A DNA stretch of 64,000 bases, taken from the NCBI GenBank assembly GCA_016271365.2, contig CM057454.1:698011501-698075500 (forward strand), given 5' to 3'. The notes beneath the pieces were generated by a model that made no database searches, was not told the origin of the DNA, and saw only the letters and a list, made by a program, of their open reading frames with translations. Position numbers and translations under genes: made by a program. Shown here in pieces: positions 32,821 through 44,184 of this stretch (the first letter of the stretch is position 1; each line of letters opens with the position of its first letter). The DNA is from Neoceratodus forsteri. Lineage: Eukaryota > Chordata > Ceratodontiformes > Ceratodontidae.

Positions 32821-33819
32821 ATGAAGACCAAGGAGCTGTCCGTAGAACTCCGTGATAGAATTGTGAGGAGGCATAGATCTGGGGAGGGGTATAAAAACAT
32901 ATCTAGGGTGTTGAAAGTTCCCAGGAGCACAGTCAAGTCCATCATTAGGAAATGGAAAGATTATGGAACCACCCAGACTCTTCCTAGAGCAGAACATCCT
33001 CCCAAACTGAGCAACCAGACAAGAAGGACCTTGGTCAGGGAAGTGACCAAGAACCCAATGACCACCCTGACAGAACTACAGAGTTCCATGGCTGAGATGG
33101 GAGAACCTGTCCAGAGGACAGCAATCTCTGCAGCACTTCACAGATGTAGCCTCTATGGGAGAGTGGCTAGATGGAAGCCATTCCTGAGAAAAGGCCACAT
33201 AATAGCATGCATGGAGTTTGCAAGAAGGCACGTGGCAGACTCTGAGACCATGTGGCAAAAGATTCTCTGGTCTGATGAAACAAAGATTGAACTCTTTGGC
33301 CTGAATGCAAAGTGCTATGCCTGGCGCAAACCGAACACAGCTCATCACCCGTGTAACACCATCCCTACCATGAAGCATGGTGGTGGCAGCATCATGTTAT
33401 GGGGATGCTTTTCAGCAGCAGGGACTGGGGCACTTGTCAGGATAGAGGGAACATTGAATTGAGCCAAATACAGGCACATCTTTGAGGAGAACCTGCATCA
33501 GTCTGCAATAGAACTTGGACTGAGGCAAAGATTTACGTTCCAACAGGACAATGACCCCAAGCATACAGCCAAAGCAACACTGGAGTGGCTTCAGAACAAG
33601 AAGGTGAATGTCCTTGAGTGGTCCAGCCAAAGCCCAGACTTGAATCCCATTGAGAATCTGTGGAAAGCCTTAAAGATTGTGGTTCACCGAGGCTCCCCAT
33701 CCAACTTGACAGAGCTTGAGCAGATCTGCAAGGCAGAATGGGCGAAAATCCCCAAATCCAGATGTGCAAAGCTGATACAGACATACCCAAGAAGACTCAA
33801 AACTTCTACAAAGTATTGA
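32821..33819 (+). pseudogene. Tc1 transposase (DD34E), one in-frame stop
   Basis: The ATG at 32821 opens a 332-codon frame that reads through to the stop ending at 33819 except for a single TGA at 33460-33462. N-terminal paired-type helix-turn-helix text is clear (LSVELRDRIVRRHRSGEGYK, VPRSTVKSIIRKWK, NQTRRTLVREVTKNPMTTLT). The catalytic triad is visible: WSDETKIELFG (first Asp), QQDNDPKHTA (second Asp) and NPIENLW (Glu), with 34 residues between second Asp and Glu. A GRPR-like nuclear signal is not obvious. The length matches intact Tc1 transposases (about 340 aa). The stop sits in the catalytic domain, so this copy should be non-functional. Confidence 0.9.
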
Positions 33820-33987
33820 CTCAGGGGGGGGTGAATACGTAAGTAAATAAGATATTTCAGTTTTTAATGTTTCATAAATTTTTGTTACACAATAAAAATA
33901 TTTTTGCCCCTTTAAATTGTTGAGTATGCTGTGTGAATCAAGGGGAAAAAAATCATTTCAATGCATTAAAAATTCTGGTAGTAACAC

Positions 33988-34037
33988 AACAAAATGTGAC
34001 AAAATCCAAGGAGGGTGAATACGTTCTGAAGGCACTG
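33988..34037 (-). repeat. Tc1 right terminal inverted repeat
   Basis: Inverse of the left end; the outer 20 bases differ by one. It is followed by the duplicated TA at 34038-34039. Confidence 0.9.
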
Positions 34038-34448
34038 TATACCCTTGGGGAATGGAGGGAGTGGGGGACATGATAGAAACTTTCAAGTACCTCAAGGGAA
34101 TCAACAAAGTCCAGAAGGATAGCATCTTTCAAAAAAAGCAATGTGCAAGAACATGGGGGCACAATTTGAAGATGGGGGGGGCGGCACAAGGGCAATGTGA
34201 GGAAGTATTTTTTTCATGGAGAGGGTGATGGATGCATGGAACCACCTTACTGAGGAGGTCGTGGGGTCAAAAACAGTGGGGGGAATTCAAGAATGCATGG
34301 GACAGACATAGGGCAATTCTGGTAGGGGGTAGGAAGAAGTAGTCTGTTAGTTAACTATGATCTGCATCTTATCCAATAGGTAGGGAAATGAGCAGAATGG
34401 GTGGGCCAAGTGATCCTTATCTGCCATCAAAGTTTATGTTTCTATGAT

Positions 34449-35230
34449 GTTGAATCTTCTCTTTCCTGCTGGCTCCCAAGCAACCAAGATCTATTCAGAA
34501 ACTTGGTTTGCTGGAGAAGTTAGCAGTACTGATGGTACTGTAGTACTACAGGATTGGTTCTTTCTTTTCATTTAGAAATCAAAACGTTGTTTTTTTCCTC
34601 CTGTTGTCCACCAGGGATATACTATGTAAACAGATATGTATGTACCCTCAGACAGACAGGGATATACCCTCCCCTGTAATCAGACAGGCAATGGGATATT
34701 GGGAGGGCTTGCCCGAGGTTCAATGTGGGGAATAGCTCCTCTAATGGCTACAACCTCTACAAAAGCCCTCCTCTAAACACACCTCCCTTGCTTCGGGAGT
34801 GTTTTCCTGGGCTCCTGTATGGCTTGTGTGGCTGCTCCCTCATCTCACTGCTGTACTTGTTTGTTGTCCCTCCCGTCGTCCCCCCTACCTTCTGTGTGCT
34901 TCCTCACCTTGTTTTGATCTCTTTTCCCTTTCTCCAGGATCCCCCCTTCTCTTTGGCCCTGTTTTCTTTTTGGGCTTTTTGGGTGACCAGCACTTGCTAC
35001 TCCATCTCCTTTCTCTGCCTCATGTGCACTCCCGTGGCTCCATTCCTTTCTGGCTCCCGCCCAGTCTTCTTGGCATTTGCATTGCCATCACCCCTGCTCC
35101 TTTCCCCTTGCTTCTCTGCAATTCTCTGGCTGTTTCCCCATGCTCCTACTTCCTGTGACTGCTCAGCTTGACAGTCCCAGATGAATTCAGTCAGGATTAA
35201 TTGTTTTGGCATTTTCTTGCAATGACTCAT
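34449..35230. other. Unassigned, pyrimidine-rich stretch
   Basis: No recognisable gene. 34840-35160 is strongly C/T-rich on the plus strand, with open frames that look compositional. It borders the G-poor block that follows and may belong to the same unknown element. A TACAAAAGC motif near 34754 could be a weak TATA-like site, but nothing supports a promoter. Confidence 0.4.
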
Positions 35231-37370
35231 GCCTCTCCCTCAGGCATCTCCAGTGGCTTGTAAGTACACCTTGATGAAATACAACATTGCAACAGTGTTA
35301 TGATGCAAAGTGCTCCTATCAAGTTATCTGCTTTTCCATACGATCCATCCCTTACTCCTACTCCTGCCCTTTCTAACAGTACCTTCCACTACTCATTTGA
35401 TCATTTATTCATTGTTGTGAAGTAATATTATTCCTTGGCTCACATGCCCCATAAACTCTTATGTTATCATAGAAGTCTCACACTGCCCATTCAGTTCTTT
35501 GCAATCATTCATGGAATCCCATTTGCCTGGACAATAGGAAGATCTCCTCTGTCTCTATTGGATATACCCTCTGATCCCTGTCCATCCAACCACCATGACT
35601 CCCTGGATACCGCGTCTCATTGGCCATCCTCATACATGGATAGGACTTACATCCTTCTGTTCTACTCAAACTTCATAATCAGTATCGCTTTTACAGATAC
35701 CGGGAATCACAAGATAACCCGTTCAACTATGGACATCATTCATTTTAACTCATGCAGCCTCTTATTTCAACAGTGACCCTGATGACCAAGTTACTTTACT
35801 CCTACTTTCCAACAGTCATTGCTAGTTTTAGGAATTTCACAGATATTGTTCAGAACATTCGTCATGGGATCTCCATCACCTAGCTGATTCCTGACTCCAC
35901 ACCATCCACACTTTCGATTTCACTCCCGGACATCATTATTCTTTATACTATTATCCACACCCTTTCACCTAGTACCTTCAGCTGGTTCAACCATTCTTCC
36001 AGCAGACTATTCAGCCTCTTCATCTCGAAGTACCTTTGTTATTCTCTTCAGTAAAGTCCATCACCGAGAACTGGCTCTCCTGAATTCTAACTAGCAATTC
36101 GTAACAGCCAAGACAAATTCGCCAACTCAGCCTTGCATCCCATTTGGTACTAACTGGCTGTAGCACTAAATCCTAAGGCATCCTGCATTTATCGATCTCA
36201 CTACCAATCCAGCCTACAGACTCTTCCTCTCATCTGCCCCAAGTTTTTTTCATGTACTTCAGCATCAGGAATTACCCATAAACTTAATCACCCATGCCAT
36301 CACAGTGCATCTCCTAAATGATCACACCACAGGAATACCCATACGTACTTCAGGCAGCATACCAGCAGAGGATTAAGCATAAAGTCATGAACACCATAAC
36401 CAAAGAAGTCATCTATTCCTTATACCACATTTCCAAGCATTCTTCACATGCATTAGGTTACCATCTGGATGGCTCTGCAAATCATCTTTCAGGCTTTACT
36501 AATCACTTATGGCATTACTCTTATCAAGCACTCAACCCCCCCCCCCCCACACTTATTTTACTCTGGGATGCTTACCTAGTGTCTTTCGCTCACTGATTGA
36601 TTCTTTACCTTTAAAGTACCTCGAACATTAAACCTTATACAAATTGGAGCAATCACTCATAACTTTACTAGTCATCACCACTACCACAGTGTACTGTCTG
36701 GTCTTATAGCAATCTTGTCTTACTCTCTCACCTCATAACCTCCATACAATCCCTTAGACAACCATCCTTTGTTACTTTGTAAATATGGTCTACATTAGCC
36801 CTTCTGTAACTGGATCTGCTTTACACATAGGATTTTACCATCCCTACACAAAGATGCACTCTTCATCTTCAGGATCATCATTCAAGCTGTATCATCCTTG
36901 GATCAAGAATGAACCATCATCTCCATGGCTCTCAAGGACTCTTCTACAAATTCTACTCTATGGATGTTTCCATAGTGACTCCTTGTTCAATACAGAATTC
37001 CTAGCCTCTAGACCATACCCTTACATTCGAGCCTCTCACAAGTTGGATCATTCACCAATTACTTCTACCACTGCAGTTCCACCATTCCCAGTTTATTACC
37101 TTATCAATCCAGTTATGATCCCTCTGCCGATTACAATTCCGATGGACAAGCATCATTCATCATCTTGGATACCTGGACTTCCTTCATCCTCCTTCACTCA
37201 GATTTACTCTATACTTAGGATTCTTTTGCTCATTCAGAACAGATCTCCTCTTCAGCCTCAGGATCATCATGCAATCAGCATCATGCATGGATTGAAGATG
37301 GATTATCATCTTTCCAAGCAACTCACCAACCTTGAATTAGCTATGGTTCTATAACCTAGATCCGTCTCCA
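35231..37370. other. G-depleted block of unknown nature (about 2.1 kb)
   Basis: Sample 60-base lines hold only 4 to 8 G (for example 35941-36060 and 37081-37140), while C, A and T are all common. The strand asymmetry is constant for about 2.1 kb. Several open frames exist (35435-35776, 36318-36596 and 36785-37354; the last has 189 codons), but none has a motif I recognise, and a lack of G itself lowers stop-codon frequency (TGA, TAG). A decayed retroelement with biased genome composition is possible; an unrecognised repeat is equally so. Confidence 0.4.
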
Positions 37371-38759
37371 TGTAGTATGCCCAGAAAGATGGTCAGACCT
37401 CCGGCCATGGGTCCTCAGAGGTTTCCTCCACCTGAGGGTTGCTCCTTTCCTAAGTGCCAGGGGGTCATACTCTCTGTGAGCTGGAGGAGGTTTCTTTTTG
37501 GGCCTTCTATTCCCTACAAATTATTACCTAACTACCTACCACTCAAGGGTGGGAATACAGTAAAGCCACAAAAAGTACTACAAGTTACACAAGCACTATA
37601 TACTCCATCTTTCCTTATTGCTATTCCACAAACATTGAAACCCTGTTCAAGCTCTATGAGTCATCACTGAGACAGCAGGGAGGTTTGTTTCAGTAAGGGG
37701 CCCACACCACATGGCGCCCACCCAACTCTGTTCATCCTGAACCTGGCCCATTGGTGTAGCACACAACCAACACAGTTTGACTGCACAGTGTTGGTCTCCT
37801 GATGGGTTGGGGATCCCTGCAAGGAGACCAACATGGTGTTTTAGAAGAAAATGTTCTGTAAGACCTTGACCTTGGGCCCTCCTAGGAAAAGAAATGAAAG
37901 AATGCAAAAAAGAGCCAGAAAAGCAGGCAGCCTTCTTTATTTGTATGATTAATAAATTATTAAAAGTGAGAAAGGGATAGCAAAATGACGACAACAGTAA
38001 AAACACTCCCATAAACAAGCCTTATCAATGAAATGTTGGAGTTAGTATGCGTGGCTTTAATGGAAAACATTTTACCACCTGATATTGGAACGGTTCTGCA
38101 TTTTTGGGCTTTGTGCAAACTGCAAGTGCTGACTGACTTATTGGCCTCTATTACACCCTATCAGCCAAGCTGTGACTAATTGCTTTTGCTTGCAGAGCAG
38201 AAACAGGCCTAGTATTTAGGGGGCCAAAAAGCACTTCTATAAGTTCTCCTAAGAAAAACTGACAACTAATTATCACACAAAAATGTAACAGAAATTACCT
38301 TCTCTAGTTTGGGATTTAGACAGTGAAACAAAAAATGTCAAGATGTCTGATTTTTTCTTGTTTTAACAAGTAGATGGAAGCATACTACTCAACCTCCTGC
38401 CTTGCAAATCAGGGACAGGACATAAAAAAATCAGGGACAGATGACCAAAATCAGGGACAAATCTTAAAAAATGGTAATATCCAATCAAGAAGCCTCCTAC
38501 AGTGCAATGTGTGGTTCAATATTAAAAGCACTTCCAAAGGGAGAAGTAGACTTTAACAGTAATGTCTGATAGTATGTTATGCTCAGCTTTTCAGTGAGAA
38601 AGATGCACAATTTAGGAGGGACAGAATGAATTTTGTGAAAAATCAGGGACATCCCTAAAAATCATGGACAGCTGAGAGCAACGGATGTAAGTAGATTCTT
38701 TCTCTGAAGCAGTTCAAGTCATCTCTCTCTCCTGCTTGAATCTTCTGTGAGCACTGGGG
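37371..38759. other. Unassigned DNA with AATCAGGGACA repeats
   Basis: No gene found. Between 38400 and 38670 the word AATCAGGGACA (or one change) occurs at about 38407, 38431, 38449 and 38641, with a related AATCATGGACA near 38660, suggesting a decayed MITE with subterminal repeats. The block ends at the target duplication of the large hAT element (38760-38767). Confidence 0.45.
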
Positions 38760-38767
38760 CACGTGAC

Positions 38768-39371
38768 TAGAGGCGTGCGAAGTTGGTAAAATTTGCTCCG
38801 AGAAAACATTTGCGGATTTCCACTTTTCCACAAAGTTTTCCACTCTTTGAAGTACGACTTTGAAGACTATTGGTGGATTCACGAAATTACAGAGCTGAAA
38901 ACTTTGAAACACATTAAAGCTAATAGTAGAAGTGTCTCAGATCTGTGAAGCTGGAACTTTGCCTTCGAAGTTCGGCATGAGAAGCGAAGTTTGGAATCTA
39001 ACATGGGATATGAGGTCACATGTTGCTGAACAGTCAATGAGAAGATAGTTTGGTCATTTTGTGAGTGTAGTGTGTTGGAGAGAGACTTACAGAGCAGAGC
39101 TTGTGCTTGTAGCTTAGAGTCAGGGTCTAAAAACATTATATAAAAGAGCATTGTGTTGGTCAGATTGCTTCAAAACTGTGTTTGTGAGTGCCTTTTACAC
39201 ACACTGTACTTTTTGTGTTGATTTTCTCCTGTATTCTTTACTTGAAGTACTTAGTTTTCTGTCAATAGAGAAGTAATGGTTTGGTGGTTTGTGTGGGGGA
39301 GGATAGGAGTAATTTAGAAGGCACACTTGTCTTGAGAACCAAAGCAGTGGGCCAGTGCCCTGTCTTTTCTT
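38768..39371 (+). other. hAT-C left terminal and leader region
   Basis: It begins with the terminal repeat TAGAGGCGTGCGAAGTT, followed by several CGAAGTT/GAAGT words (38776, 38849, 38966) that look like subterminal binding repeats. Similar GAAGTT words cluster at the right end (51470-51610). No coding frame is convincing. The region leads directly into the minisatellite. Confidence 0.6.
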
Positions 39372-41609
39372 AACAAAAAAATCTCTGTCCTCCTGACTGT
39401 GATTTAACCAGAGTGATTGCTGTATCCCTGCTGGTACACCTTAATTAGAAAAAAAATCACTGTCCCCCTGACAGCAATTTAACCAGAGTTATTGCTGTGC
39501 ATCCCTGCATGCACACCTGTGCTTGGGAAAAAAAATCACTGTCCTCCTGACTGCAAATTTAACCAGAGTGATTACTGTGTGTCCCTGCCGGCACACCTTT
39601 ATTTAGAAACAAAAATCACTATGCTCCTGACTGCACTTTAACCAGAGTGGTTGTTGTGTGTCCCTGCAGTCAAACCTGTGCTAGGGAAAAATCACTGTCC
39701 TCCTGACTGCAATTTAACCAGAGTGATTGTTCTGTCCCTACTGGCACACCTTAATTAGAAAAAAAAATCACTGTCCCCTGACAGTGATTTAACCTGAGTT
39801 ATTGTTGTGTCCCTGCACGCACACCTGTGCTTGGGTAAAAAAATCACTGTCCTCCTGACTGAAAATTTAACCAGAGTGATCATTGTGTGTCCCTGCATGT
39901 AGACCTGTGGTAGAAAGAAACATCACTGTCCTCCTGACTGCGAATTTAACTAGAGTGATTGGTGTGTGTCCCTGCCTGCATACAGTACCTGTGCTAGAAG
40001 AAGAATCACTGTACTCCTGACTGTGAAAACTTAACTAGAGTGATTTTTGTGTGTCCCTGCATTCATACCTGTGCTAGGAAAAAAACATTACTGTTCTCCT
40101 GACTGCAAATTTAACCAGAGTGATTGTTGTGTGTCCCTGTGTGCACACCTGTGCTAGGGAAAAATCACTGTCCTCCTGACTGCAAATTTAACTAGAGTGA
40201 TTGTTGTGTGTCCCTGCATGCAAACCTGTACTAGGAAAAAAATCACTGTCCTCCTGACTGCAAATTTAACTTGAGTGATTGTTGTGTGTTTCTGCATGCA
40301 CACCTGTGCTAGGAAAAGAAATCAATGTCCACCAAAATTCAGTTTAACCAGAGTGATTGTTGTGTTCCTGCTGGCACACCTTCATTTAGAAAAAAAATCA
40401 CTGTCTTTCTGACTGCAATTTAACCAGAGTGATTGTTGTTTGCCCCTTCGTGCATACCTTTGCTAGAAAAAAAAATCACTGTCCTCCTGACTGTAAATTT
40501 AACCAGGGTGATTGTTGTGTCCCTGCATGCACACCTGTGCTAGGAAAAAAAATCACTGTCCTCCTGACTGCGATTTAAGCAGAGTGATTTTGTGTCCCTG
40601 CTGGCACACATTTATTTAGAAAAACTAAATCACTGTCCTCCTGACTGCAATTTAACCAAAGTGATTGTTGTGTCCCTACTGGCACACCTTAAGTAGAAAA
40701 AGAATCACTGTCCCTCTGACCGTGATTTAACCCAAGTTAGTGTTGTGTCCCTGCACGCACACCTGTGCTAGGAAAAAAAATCACTGTCCTCCTGACTGCG
40801 ATTTAAGCAGAGTGATTTTGTGTCCCTGCTGGCACACATTTATTTAGAAAAACTAAATCACTGTCCTCCTGACTGCAATTTAACCAAAGTGATTGTTGTG
40901 TCCCTACTGGCACACCTTAAGTAGAAAAAGAATCACTGTCCCTCTGACCGTGATTTAACCCAAGTTAGTGTTGTGTCCCTGCACGCACACCTGTGCTTGG
41001 GAAAAAAATCACTGTCCTCCTGACTGAAAATTTAACCATAGTGACCGTTGTGTGTTCCTACATGCAGACCTGTGCTAGAAAAAAAAATCACTGTCCTCCC
41101 GACTGCAAATTTAACCAGAGTGATTGTTGTGTGTCCCTGCCTGCATACCTGTGCTAGGGAAAGAATCACTGTACTCCTGACTGCAATTTAACAAGAGTGA
41201 TTGTTGTATGTCCCTGCACGCACACCCATGCTAGAGAAAAATCACTGTCCTCCTTGCTGCAATTTAACCAGAATGATTGCTGTGTCCCTGCTGGCACACC
41301 TTTATTTAGAAAAAAAATCACTATCCTACTTGATTGCAATTTAACCTGAGTGATTGTTGTGTGTCTCTGCATGCACACCTGTGCTAGGAAAAAAATCACT
41401 GTCTTCATGACTGCAAATTTAACCAGAGAGATTGTTTTGTGTCCCTGCATGCATACCTGTGCTAAGAAAAAAATCACTGTCCTCTTGACTGCAGATTTCA
41501 CCAGAGTGATTGTTGTGTGTCCCTGTGTGCACACCTGTGCTAGGAAGAAAATCACTGTCCTCCTGACTGTGATTTAACAAGATTGACAGTTGTGTCCCTG
41601 CATGCATTG
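39372..41609. repeat. Minisatellite, roughly 74-bp unit, about 30 copies
   Basis: Each unit follows the pattern AAAAATCACTGTCCTCCTGA, then CTGCAATTTAACC, AGAGTGATTGTTGTGT, CCCTGCATGCACACCTGTGC and TAGG. Units vary in length (about 66-80 bp) and by substitutions. Within a unit AATCACT and AGTGATT are inverse complements about 25 bases apart, so each can fold. A three-unit block of 228 bp is duplicated almost exactly (about 40531-40758 and 40759-40986). The array ends only a few bases before the ATG at 41614. Confidence 0.95.
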
Positions 41610-41613
41610 AAGA

Positions 41614-42600
41614 ATGACTGGGAAGAAAAGGTCAACTAAAGGGAGAAGCCCTGGAGCAGTCACAAAGAACATTACTCAATTTGTGGTCCGTAATAGTGAT
41701 GCAGGAACCAAAAACGTATCATTGAGAACAGAGGAACGGCATTCAGATTACTCTGCGGCAGGCAGTAGCAGTAGTAGCAATGTATTTTGCCCTGGCATTG
41801 GCTTTTCTGCCTCTAAGTTTTTTCTGCAGAATCTGTGGCAGACATGGTGACAGATGTGTCAATGTCAAGTGATACAGTGACAGGAAACAACAGAACCACC
41901 ACCAAATAAACAACTGTGGGTATGGAGGCAATTGGTTTTGAAGTGCAGTTTGAAGGTTCTGCTGTTGGTGATGGTGGGTCAGAGGCAGAGCCTGATAATG
42001 TGTGTCCAGTGGCAGTGGGTGAAAATGAGGTGGTACATGTGAAGCAACATGAGGATGCCAGTCATGAAGAGGAGGTGCCTGTGCCTGTCACAGATCCTGT
42101 GGCTACTGAGGAGGACAGACCTGCAGAGGATGATGAGAATGCCAGCTTTTTTGCAGACTAATTATGTGGATGATATGTCAGATGACACGAATCCCTTATG
42201 GGAGCCTGAAAAGAAAAGGGCAAAACAGGATGTCACAGAATGTGTCTTTCCTGTTGCCTTAACTGCTGTAACTACCACAGAAAAGGACCCTCTAGCACTG
42301 TTTCTCCCATTTTTTCATTTTTTCCAGTCATCCCACAACATAACAAAGAGCAAATCTTCTCCTTTGCTAGCTCAGTCACCTTGGCACCAAGTAAATACAA
42401 GGCCCATAAATCTCGAGTGTGGGATTTTTTGTACTGGATCCATCTGATGAGACAGTGGCAATTTGCCAACTATATCAGACCCAAGTAAGTGGGGTAAGAA
42501 GGGTAGTCACCTCGGCACAGGTGGGCAACATACATACTATAAAAACAGGCACCCAATTTGGTGGTGTCAACACCAGAAGGCAACCAGCACCAGTGGTTCT
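41614..42600 (+). pseudogene. hAT-C left BED-finger protein remnant
   Basis: The ATG at 41614 opens a basic N-terminus (MTGKKRSTKGRSPGAV). Broken frames then encode an acidic region (41916-42161: SHEEEVPVPVTDPVATEEDR, AEDDENASFF). At about 42405-42570 lies a degenerate BED finger: VGFFVLDPSDETVAICQLY (second Cys now Tyr), then VGNIHTIKTGTQ in place of the H-x-x-L-K-x-x-H end. The order (basic start, acidic tract, BED) is the same as in hAT-A. No transposase core follows. At 42768-43000 another short frame (STIDNPQSRSTPFNS) resembles the tail after the BED finger. Confidence 0.6.
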
Positions 42601-43000
42601 GGTCCATCCAAATCAGCGGGCAATTAAGCCAAATGCACCTGGCACTACATGAGGGAGATGGAGGTGCGGGTGAGGAGGAGGACATGTATGTGGTACTGGA
42701 TAAGGAGGATTCTTGAAGTGGGCCAAGTAGTGTTCCTAGCAGCAGGACTGCCACCCCAAGTCAAAGTGTGATCACTACCCCAGTCATGAAAAACAAAAAA
42801 GCCACTGAGGTGTGTTGTGCAGTGCCTGTGAGTACCATTGACAATCCCCAGTCAAGGAGCACCCCATTTAATAGCACAATGACAAGGCATACTGTTTGGC
42901 ATACCACCAGGTGCATCACCAGGCAAGCAAGCCATCTCCATCTTCTCAGTTTCATCAGCTCAAGTATCCAGCAGCAGGCAACAAAGCAGACATATTCTTG

Positions 43001-43780
43001 AAAGTACTGTACCTGAAATTATAACAACAACAAGAAATATTGACAATCGCATCAGGCACAGTTTACACTGAAAATGCCCACACCTCATCAAATGTAAATG
43101 AAACAATAATTACTGTACTTTGCAAGGTGCAATACCACGGATACAGCTGGATAGTACTCACCTTGGCCCTGGGTTAGTCAGTCATCATCATTCGCTTGTG
43201 GAATCCAGCCCCCCACTGATAAAAATTACAGGCACAAGGAATACCTGTAATGAAGAAGAGTAGAGACAGTGATTTACAATCAATGTATAAATGGCACAGA
43301 AGAAAGTCCCCCACCAAAAATAAAATTCTTACCTTCTTGGTTGGCAAATGCTGTAAACTAAAACAGCATCTATGTTGTATCTGTCTGGCAGCAGCAGTAT
43401 GAGGTCATTAGCACCCATAACTGAAAATGAATGAAAGAGCAGTACGAACATATTAGCCTTTGACCAGGTACCAGTAACCCCCCCATTATAAAGAAATTAA
43501 AAAAATACTTACCTGTGCACTACGTGTCAGCATCATAATTTCAATTCCACAACAACCAAGAGTTCATATCTCTGCAGCAGCAGCATCAACGCTCCCTTTC
43601 CTTAAGCTATGCCCTCCATTCTTGCTGTCAACACAGCAGCTTGATATTTGTTTTGCGTTACAGGGATGGAATGATAAAAGATTAGCCTTGCACAACTATG
43701 CAGCAGTGTTTATCTTTTCTTCAGTTTTTCTAATGTTGTATTTCCCAACTTCTGTGGGTGGTGCAAAAGCAGTATTTGGC
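43001..43780. other. hAT-C interior, unassigned
   Basis: A/T-rich DNA without a convincing frame on either strand. Two splice-donor-like words occur on the minus strand (CAGGTAAG-type at about 43510 and AAGGTAAGAA at about 43335), which could belong to a spliced minus-strand gene of the element, but no exon is recognisable. Confidence 0.35.
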
Positions 43781-43784
43781 AGCA

Positions 43785-44110
43785 GGAATGCAGTTTCTTT
43801 CTGGGGACACAACTTTTCATGTCTGACTGGCATAGAGGTGGCAGCGGTGGTGGTGAAGTGGTGATGGAAGGCCCTCAATCCATAACTACCAGAATCATGT
43901 CTATCTTCCCTTGCAATTTTCTCATGTGATTTTCAATGCCTTGTCTGGCATGTGCAGGAACAGTATTTACCTAGGGAAAGTTGTTTCTCTCTGGGGACAC
44001 AACTTTTCATGTCTAACTGGCACAGAGGTTGCAGCGGTGGTGGTGGTGGTGACAGGCCCTCAACCCATAACTACCAGAATCATGTTTATCTTCCCTTGCA
44101 ATTACTGTGT
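43785..44110. repeat. Tandem duplication, about 187-bp period
   Basis: The block from CTGGGGACACAACTTTTCAT through GGCCCTCAA-CCATAACTAC to ATCTTCCCTTGCAATT occurs at about 43800-43918 and again at about 43989-44105 with roughly 90% identity. Each contains a short GGTGGT run of different length. It is non-coding as far as can be seen. Confidence 0.8.
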
Positions 44111-44184
44111 ACAATACTTGACATTTGTGGATAGTGAGAGAACACATGAATCACTACAAACAAAACGAAGGAAAGGGGTTCATG

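Larger units (their letters stand above)
32429..34037 (+). mobile_element. Tc1/mariner transposon, 1609 bp, TA target duplication
   Basis: The left end CAGTGCCTTCAGAAAGTATT and the inverse of the right end CAGTGCCTTCAGAACGTATT differ by one base in the first 20, and similarity continues for at least 50 bp. TA dinucleotides flank both ends (32427-32428 and 34038-34039), the canonical Tc1 target. The element encodes one transposase (32821-33819) and is otherwise short leader and trailer. Low divergence between the ends and a nearly open gene point to recent insertion. It interrupts the CR1-C2 reading frame, so it is younger than that CR1. Confidence 0.95.
21985..34448 (+). mobile_element. CR1 LINE (copy C2), split by an L1-like and a Tc1 element
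   Basis: The CR1 parts are 5' UTR and ORF1 (21985-23441), endonuclease (23760-24378, resuming 30550-30781), reverse transcriptase (about 31240-32428) and, after the Tc1 insertion, the last coding bases and 3' end (34040-34448). The 3' end reads TTATGTTTCTATGATG, the short-repeat terminus of CR1. Removing the L1 (24379-30549) and Tc1 (32429-34037) joins the CR1 text smoothly: the TLGEWREW block follows NMY across the Tc1 site. The 5' UTR has a duplicated block at 21990-22060 and 22250-22316. ORF1 and ORF2 both carry several stops. Confidence 0.85.

Noticed and set aside
36785..37354. 189-codon open frame as a possible novel gene
   Set aside because: No Kozak-like context, no domain, and the G-poor composition itself removes TAG and TGA stops. 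Kept only as a compositional observation.
41166..41607. Repetitive open frames inside the minisatellite
   Set aside because: They are translations of tandem DNA repeats, present in both strands, with no independent coding evidence.
39372..41609. CRISPR array
   Set aside because: The repeats are directly tandem without unique spacers, vary in length and sequence, and the context is a eukaryotic transposon.
42440..42470. Hammerhead core-like CTGATGAGA on the plus strand
   Set aside because: No stem II partner, no GAAA and no cleavage triplet nearby. Similar isolated CTGATGA words elsewhere (for example 33275, 35771 and 17824 inverse) also fail.
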